Source: Candidatus Pantoea bituminis (GTDB lineage: Bacteria; Pseudomonadota; Gammaproteobacteria; Enterobacterales; Enterobacteriaceae). From it: a stretch of DNA of 64,000 nucleotides. Each line of letters begins with the position of its first letter. The stretch's first letter is position 1. The translations under genes and the position numbers were made by a program. The stretch lies in contig NZ_JAGTWO010000004.1 of NCBI RefSeq assembly GCF_018842675.1, positions 2,046,001 through 2,110,000 of the forward strand. The letters are read 5' to 3'. The notes below the pieces were generated by a model. That model did not search any database and had not been told where the DNA came from. It was given only the letters and a program-made list of their open reading frames with translations. Below, piece after piece: positions 60,409-64,000 of this stretch.

Positions 60409-60721
60409 GGCGAAAGATTTTAATTAGCAACCTAACAATAAGTCATTGAATACTGACCCGAGTGATAATATACTCATTCGGGTCAATAAATCTGCTACAA
60501 ATCAACAACATAATTAGAGTGTTTTTAGCGACTTTGTCGCTGGGATGGCGTCTGCACAATATCTCTGTTTTCTATTGTGAGAGACCAACATTGTTCCTTT
60601 TCAATCCTCTGTAATACGTCGGATATCAGGCGCACGGGCCATTCCGTGACTTTTCTCAAAACCCCTGAGAAATTGGCTATTCTTTTTCTCAGGTTCAGGT
60701 TGGACAGGTGATGGAGAAGCT
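60409..60721 (+). other. 313-bp leader/promoter region of cfa
   Basis: No gene seen. Close to cfa there is an 8-bp stem CTGAGAAA (60665-60672) / TTTCTCAG (60685-60692) in the presumed mRNA leader, about 30 nt before the start. In E. coli the long cfa leader is a target of small RNAs, so the structure may matter. A specific promoter could not be chosen by eye. Confidence 0.5.
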
Positions 60722-61870
60722 ATGAGTTCATCGTTTATAGAAGAAGTGAGCCTTGAAGAAAACCATTGGTATCGCATCGTTCATGAAATACTGGAACAAG
60801 CAGATATCGAAATCAATGGTACTCGCCCCTGGGATATTCAGGTTATTAATCCTGATTTTTTCAAACGTGTCTTGCAGGAAGGTTCGCTCGGTTTAGGCGA
60901 AAGTTATATGGATGGCTGGTGGGAGTGTGAACAGCTGGATATATTTTTTCACCGCGTGCTAAAGCACAAACTGGACCAGAAATTACCGCACCATTTCAAA
61001 GATACTTTGCGTATTGCTGCCGCGCGATTAACGAATCTACAATCGAAAAAGCGCGCATGGATGGTAGGTAAAGAGCATTACGACTTAGGCAATGATTTAT
61101 TTACGCTGATGCTCGATCCCTATATGCAATATTCCTGTGCTTACTGGAAAGACGCAACAACCTTAGAGGCTGCTCAGGAAGCCAAACTAGATATGATCTG
61201 CCGCAAGCTGCAGCTTGAGCCGGGTATGTCTTTGTTAGATATTGGTTGCGGATGGGGCGGACTGGCCGCTTATGCGGCGCGTCATTATGGCGTTAAGGTA
61301 CATGGCGTCACGATTTCAGCTGAACAGCAAAAACTGGCCCAGCAGCGCTGTGAAGGCTTGGATGTCACTATTCTGCTTCAGGATTATCGCGACCTTGATC
61401 GGCAATTTGATCGCATCGTTTCAGTGGGTATGTTTGAACACGTCGGCCCCAAAAATTACGCGACCTATTTCGATGTAGTAGATCGTAATTTAAAGCCTCA
61501 TGGCCTTTTCTTACTTCACACTATTGGCGCCATTGTAACGGATATGAATGTTGATCCATGGATTGATAAATATATCTTCCCTAACGGCTGTTTACCCTCA
61601 ATGCGCCATATTGCTGACGCCAGCGAGCCGCATTTTGTTATGGAAGACTGGCACAACTTTGGTGCTGATTATGACACGACATTAATGGCCTGGTACGCGC
61701 GTTTCTTACAGGCATGGCCTGAGCTGGCAGATAATTATGGTGAACGCTTTAAGCGCATGTTCTCATATTATCTGAATGCGTGTGCGGGCGCGTTTCGTGC
61801 TCGAGACATTCAGTTATGGCAAGTGGTGTTTAGCCGCGGTGTCGAAGGTGGGTTACGCGTGGCACGCTGA
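60722..61870 (+). CDS. cfa: Cyclopropane-fatty-acyl-phospholipid synthase
   Basis: SAM-dependent enzyme of 382 residues (E. coli 382) that adds a methylene bridge to unsaturated membrane lipids, mainly in stationary phase and at low pH. The N-terminal lipid-binding domain is followed by the SAM site MSLLDIGCGWGGLAAYAARH near residue 170 and GMFEHVGPKNYATYF. The C-terminal catalytic region has MAWYARFLQAWPEL and YYLNACAGAFRARDIQLWQV. GGAG is 5-6 nt before ATG. A strong terminator follows. Confidence 0.98.
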   Translation: MSSSFIEEVSLEENHWYRIVHEILEQADIEINGTRPWDIQVINPDFFKRVLQEGSLGLGESYMDGWWECEQLDIFFHRVLKHKLDQKLPHHFKDTLRIAAARLTNLQSKKRAWMVGKEHYDLGNDLFTLMLDPYMQYSCAYWKDATTLEAAQEAKLDMICRKLQLEPGMSLLDIGCGWGGLAAYAARHYGVKVHGVTISAEQQKLAQQRCEGLDVTILLQDYRDLDRQFDRIVSVGMFEHVGPKNYATYFDVVDRNLKPHGLFLLHTIGAIVTDMNVDPWIDKYIFPNGCLPSMRHIADASEPHFVMEDWHNFGADYDTTLMAWYARFLQAWPELADNYGERFKRMFSYYLNACAGAFRARDIQLWQVVFSRGVEGGLRVAR

Positions 61871-61883
61871 AGTCTGGATTAAA

Positions 61884-61916
61884 AGCAGAAGGCGCTCAAT
61901 GCGCCTTCTGCTTTTT
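61884..61916. terminator. Bidirectional terminator between cfa and ribC
   Basis: Twelve-base-pair perfect stem AGCAGAAGGCGC / GCGCCTTCTGCT with a TCAAT loop and five T. Confidence 0.95.
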
Positions 61917-62568
61917 ATTCTCGATCGCCCTGCTCGGATAATGCTTTAATCGCGGCGGACTCACGCTGAGCCAAAACGCGCTCTACCGTCTCCACAATCG
62001 CCTGTGTGTGTGGATCAATTTCAATGTTGATTCGATCCCCAAAGGTCTTCGCACCGAGCGTTGTCCGCTCCAGCGTTTCTGGGATCAGGTAGACACAAAA
62101 CTTGGTTTTCGTGACATCACCCACTGTTAGACTAATACCATCAATGCCGACAAAACCTTTATGCAGAATATATTTCATCTGCGCCGGATCCTGAATTTTA
62201 AACCAGACTTCACGGTTGTTTTCAGACTGGATAATTTTGCAGATTTCAGCAGTGGTCATAATATGACCTGACATCAGATGGCCACCAATTTCATCGCTGA
62301 ATTTCGCTGCCCGCTCTATATTCACGATATCGCCCGGCTGTAGATCGCCAAGGTTGGTTACGCGCAATGTTTCTTTTATTAAATCGAAACTCACCAGATC
62401 GCCCTCAATAGCAGTAACGGTTAAACAACAACCGTTATGTGCTACCGATGCGCCCAATGCTAAACCTGGCAATAATTCTTGCGGCAGTCTGACTACATGG
62501 GTACGAAACAACTCTTTTTCTTCAATGGACACTATTTCTGCGGTGCCCTGCACAATACCGGTAAACAT
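61915..62568 (-). CDS. ribC: Riboflavin synthase, alpha chain
   Basis: Homotrimeric enzyme of 217 residues that dismutates 6,7-dimethyl-8-ribityllumazine to riboflavin (gene also called ribE). It has two lumazine-binding repeats: the first with [30 protein letters not shown] and FDLIKETLR; the second with [14 protein letters not shown] and [15 protein letters not shown]. The position between cfa and mdtK is as in E. coli. No FMN riboswitch was found upstream. Confidence 0.97.
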   Translation of the reverse strand: MFTGIVQGTAEIVSIEEKELFRTHVVRLPQELLPGLALGASVAHNGCCLTVTAIEGDLVSFDLIKETLRVTNLGDLQPGDIVNIERAAKFSDEIGGHLMSGHIMTTAEICKIIQSENNREVWFKIQDPAQMKYILHKGFVGIDGISLTVGDVTKTKFCVYLIPETLERTTLGAKTFGDRINIEIDPHTQAIVETVERVLAQRESAAIKALSEQGDRE

Positions 62569-62669
62569 AGTCTTTGCCTCTGCGAAGTTTGCGCTAGTTT
62601 ATCACAGCTATTGAAGGCTGTTAGGTTTCAGCCCTGCGTGTTGCTTTACAGCTTAGCAAAACGCATCGT

Positions 62670-62696
62670 GTGACAAAGATTGGCGAATCTTGTCAC
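62670..62696. promoter_or_regulatory. Inverted repeat between ribC and mdtK
   Basis: GTGACAAAGATT (62670-62681) faces AATCTTGTCAC (62686-62696): the arms pair over 11 bp with one bulged A and a 4-bp spacer. It is about 75 bp before the mdtK start and could be an operator or an attenuator hairpin. Confidence 0.45.
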
Positions 62697-62771
62697 GCCA
62701 GTTACACTAAGCCGCGCTTTTCTCCGGGGCTTTCAACGTCCCTTCATTAATTAAATAAGTCAGGTGTTTAC

Positions 62772-64000
62772 GTGCAGAAGTATTTAACAGAAGCGCGTCA
62801 ATTGCTGGCCCTTGCGATTCCAGTCATCCTGGCTCAGGTGGCTCAAACCGCAATGGGATTTGTGGATACCATTATGGCCGGCGCAGTCAGCGCCACGGAT
62901 ATGGCCGCCGTTGCTGTCGGCACTTCCATTTGGCTTCCGGCCATCCTGTTTGGCCATGGTCTTCTTCTTGCATTGACGCCCACCGTTGCGCAACTCAACG
63001 GCTCAGGTCGCCGCGAACGCATCGGCGAACAAATTCGCCAGGGATTCTGGCTGGCCTTTTTTGTCTCTATTTTAATCATGCTGGTGCTGTGGAATGCGGG
63101 CTATTTGATTCGTTCGATGCATGACATCGATCCGCTGTTAGCCCTTAAAGCCGAGGGCTATCTCCATGCGCTGCTGTTCGGCGCGCCGGGCTATCTGTTT
63201 TTTCAGGTCCTGCGTAACCAGTGCGAGGGAATGTCAAAAACCAAACCAGGCATGGTATTAGGATTCCTCGGTTTGCTGGTGAATATCCCATTAAATTACA
63301 TCTTTATTTATGGTCACTTCGGTATGCCCGCGCTGGGTGGTGTGGGATGTGGTGTGGCAACAGCATCGGTCTATTGGGTGATGTTCATCTGTATGCGCTT
63401 TTGGGTTCGCAGAATGGGCAGTATGCGCGACATTCGCATAGAGAGCCGCTGGTCACCTCCTTCGCGTCCTATCCTTAGCCGTTTGGTCACGCTGGGGCTG
63501 CCCGTAGCGTTGGCACTCTTTTTGAAGTAACGCTGTTTGCGGTCGTTGCACTTTTGGTTTCACCGCTTGGTATTATCAATGTCGCAGGCCACCAGATAGC
63601 GCTGAACTTTAGTTCTCTGATGTTCGTCTTGCCCTTATCATTGGGGGTCGCTACTACCATTCGCGTGGGTTACCGGTTAGGGCAAGGTTCCACCGAGCAG
63701 GCTCGCGTGGCAGCATGGACGGCCCAGGGCGTTGGCATCAGCATGGCGGCGATAACAGCGCTCTTTACCGTGACATTCCGCCACGATATTGCGCTGCTTT
63801 ATACCGATAACCCTGAAGTTATTACATTAGCAGCCCAACTCATGCTGTTGGCCGCTATCTATCAATTCTCTGATTCTATTCAGGTTATTGGCAGCGGTAT
63901 CTTACGGGGTTACAAAGATACGCGATCAATCTTCTTTATCACGTTTATTGCATACTGGCTGCTCGGCTTTCCAACGGGCTATATTCTGGCAATGACTGAT
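62772..64000 (+). CDS. mdtK: Multidrug MATE efflux transporter MdtK (partial; frameshift in sequence)
   Basis: MATE-family sodium or proton antiporter (NorM), cut off by the right edge after about 410 codons. The first half has [20 protein letters not shown] and [20 protein letters not shown]; the second has [20 protein letters not shown] and [16 protein letters not shown], closely matching E. coli MdtK. A run of five T (63519-63523) is one short; the raw frame stops at 63530. It begins with GTG at 62772 behind AGGTG. It exports fluoroquinolones, dipeptides and cationic compounds. Confidence 0.95.

Noticed and set aside
61915..62771. FMN riboswitch in front of the riboflavin synthase gene
   Set aside because: The upstream region of ribC is short and lacks the conserved FMN aptamer segments.

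Overview
The window reads as a stretch of an Enterobacterales chromosome, most likely Erwiniaceae (Pantoea/Erwinia-like). Long runs of genes follow the E. coli K-12 order around dtpA-gstA-pdxY-tyrS-pdxH-mliC and anmK-slyB-slyA-ydhIJK-sodC-ydhF-ydhL-nemRA-gloA-rnt-grxD-mepH-cydH-purR-punR-punC-cfa-ribC-mdtK, with protein sequences close to the E. coli ones. The genus is an inference; no rRNA or other marker is present. Layout: 1-7975 (minus strand) is an operon of an M20 amidohydrolase, an LLM-type flavin monooxygenase, a GNAT acetyltransferase and an oligopeptide-type ABC importer. This is the gene set expected for salvage of sulfur from S-substituted cysteines. 8190-12592 holds an HPP-family membrane protein, a glucarate transporter/dehydratase pair (gudP-gudD) and a CTP-synthase-like glutamine amidotransferase. 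13465-19055 is the conserved dtpA-to-mliC block. 19056-43950 is about 25 kb of accessory DNA sitting where E. coli has mliC next to anmK. It carries a mechanosensitive channel, several small or unknown proteins, two well-formed small-RNA candidates in a gene-poor stretch, tandem YgdI/YgdR-type lipoproteins, a NepI-like exporter with a LysR regulator, hchA, yedK, a CGNR regulator, an epoxide-hydrolase-like enzyme, a GAF-EAL protein, a flavin monooxygenase behind a perfect Fur-type palindrome, phenolic acid decarboxylase, the AspT-AspD aspartate decarboxylation module and catalase HPII. 43955-64000 returns to E. coli order, but lhr (between rnt and grxD) and sodB/ydhP (between mepH and purR) are missing. 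A striking property of the whole window is that at least 22 single-base losses, nearly all in homopolymer runs, break 20 otherwise perfect genes, including housekeeping ones (dtpA, anmK, slyB, katE, ydhI, sodC, mepH, mdtK). Restoring one base at each run gives full-length proteins of the usual family size. I therefore treat these genes as functional and the breaks as probable sequencing/assembly errors. CDS coordinates given here span the corrected genes. Several genes work together: the accessory block is rich in stress and plant-associated functions (HPII, HchA, YedK, PadC, aspartate-driven proton consumption), and the core block covers purine control (purR, punR/punC), electrophile detoxification (nemRA-gloA, slyA/ydhIJK), envelope remodelling (mepH, anmK, slyB, cfa) and B6/riboflavin metabolism (pdxH, pdxY, ribC).
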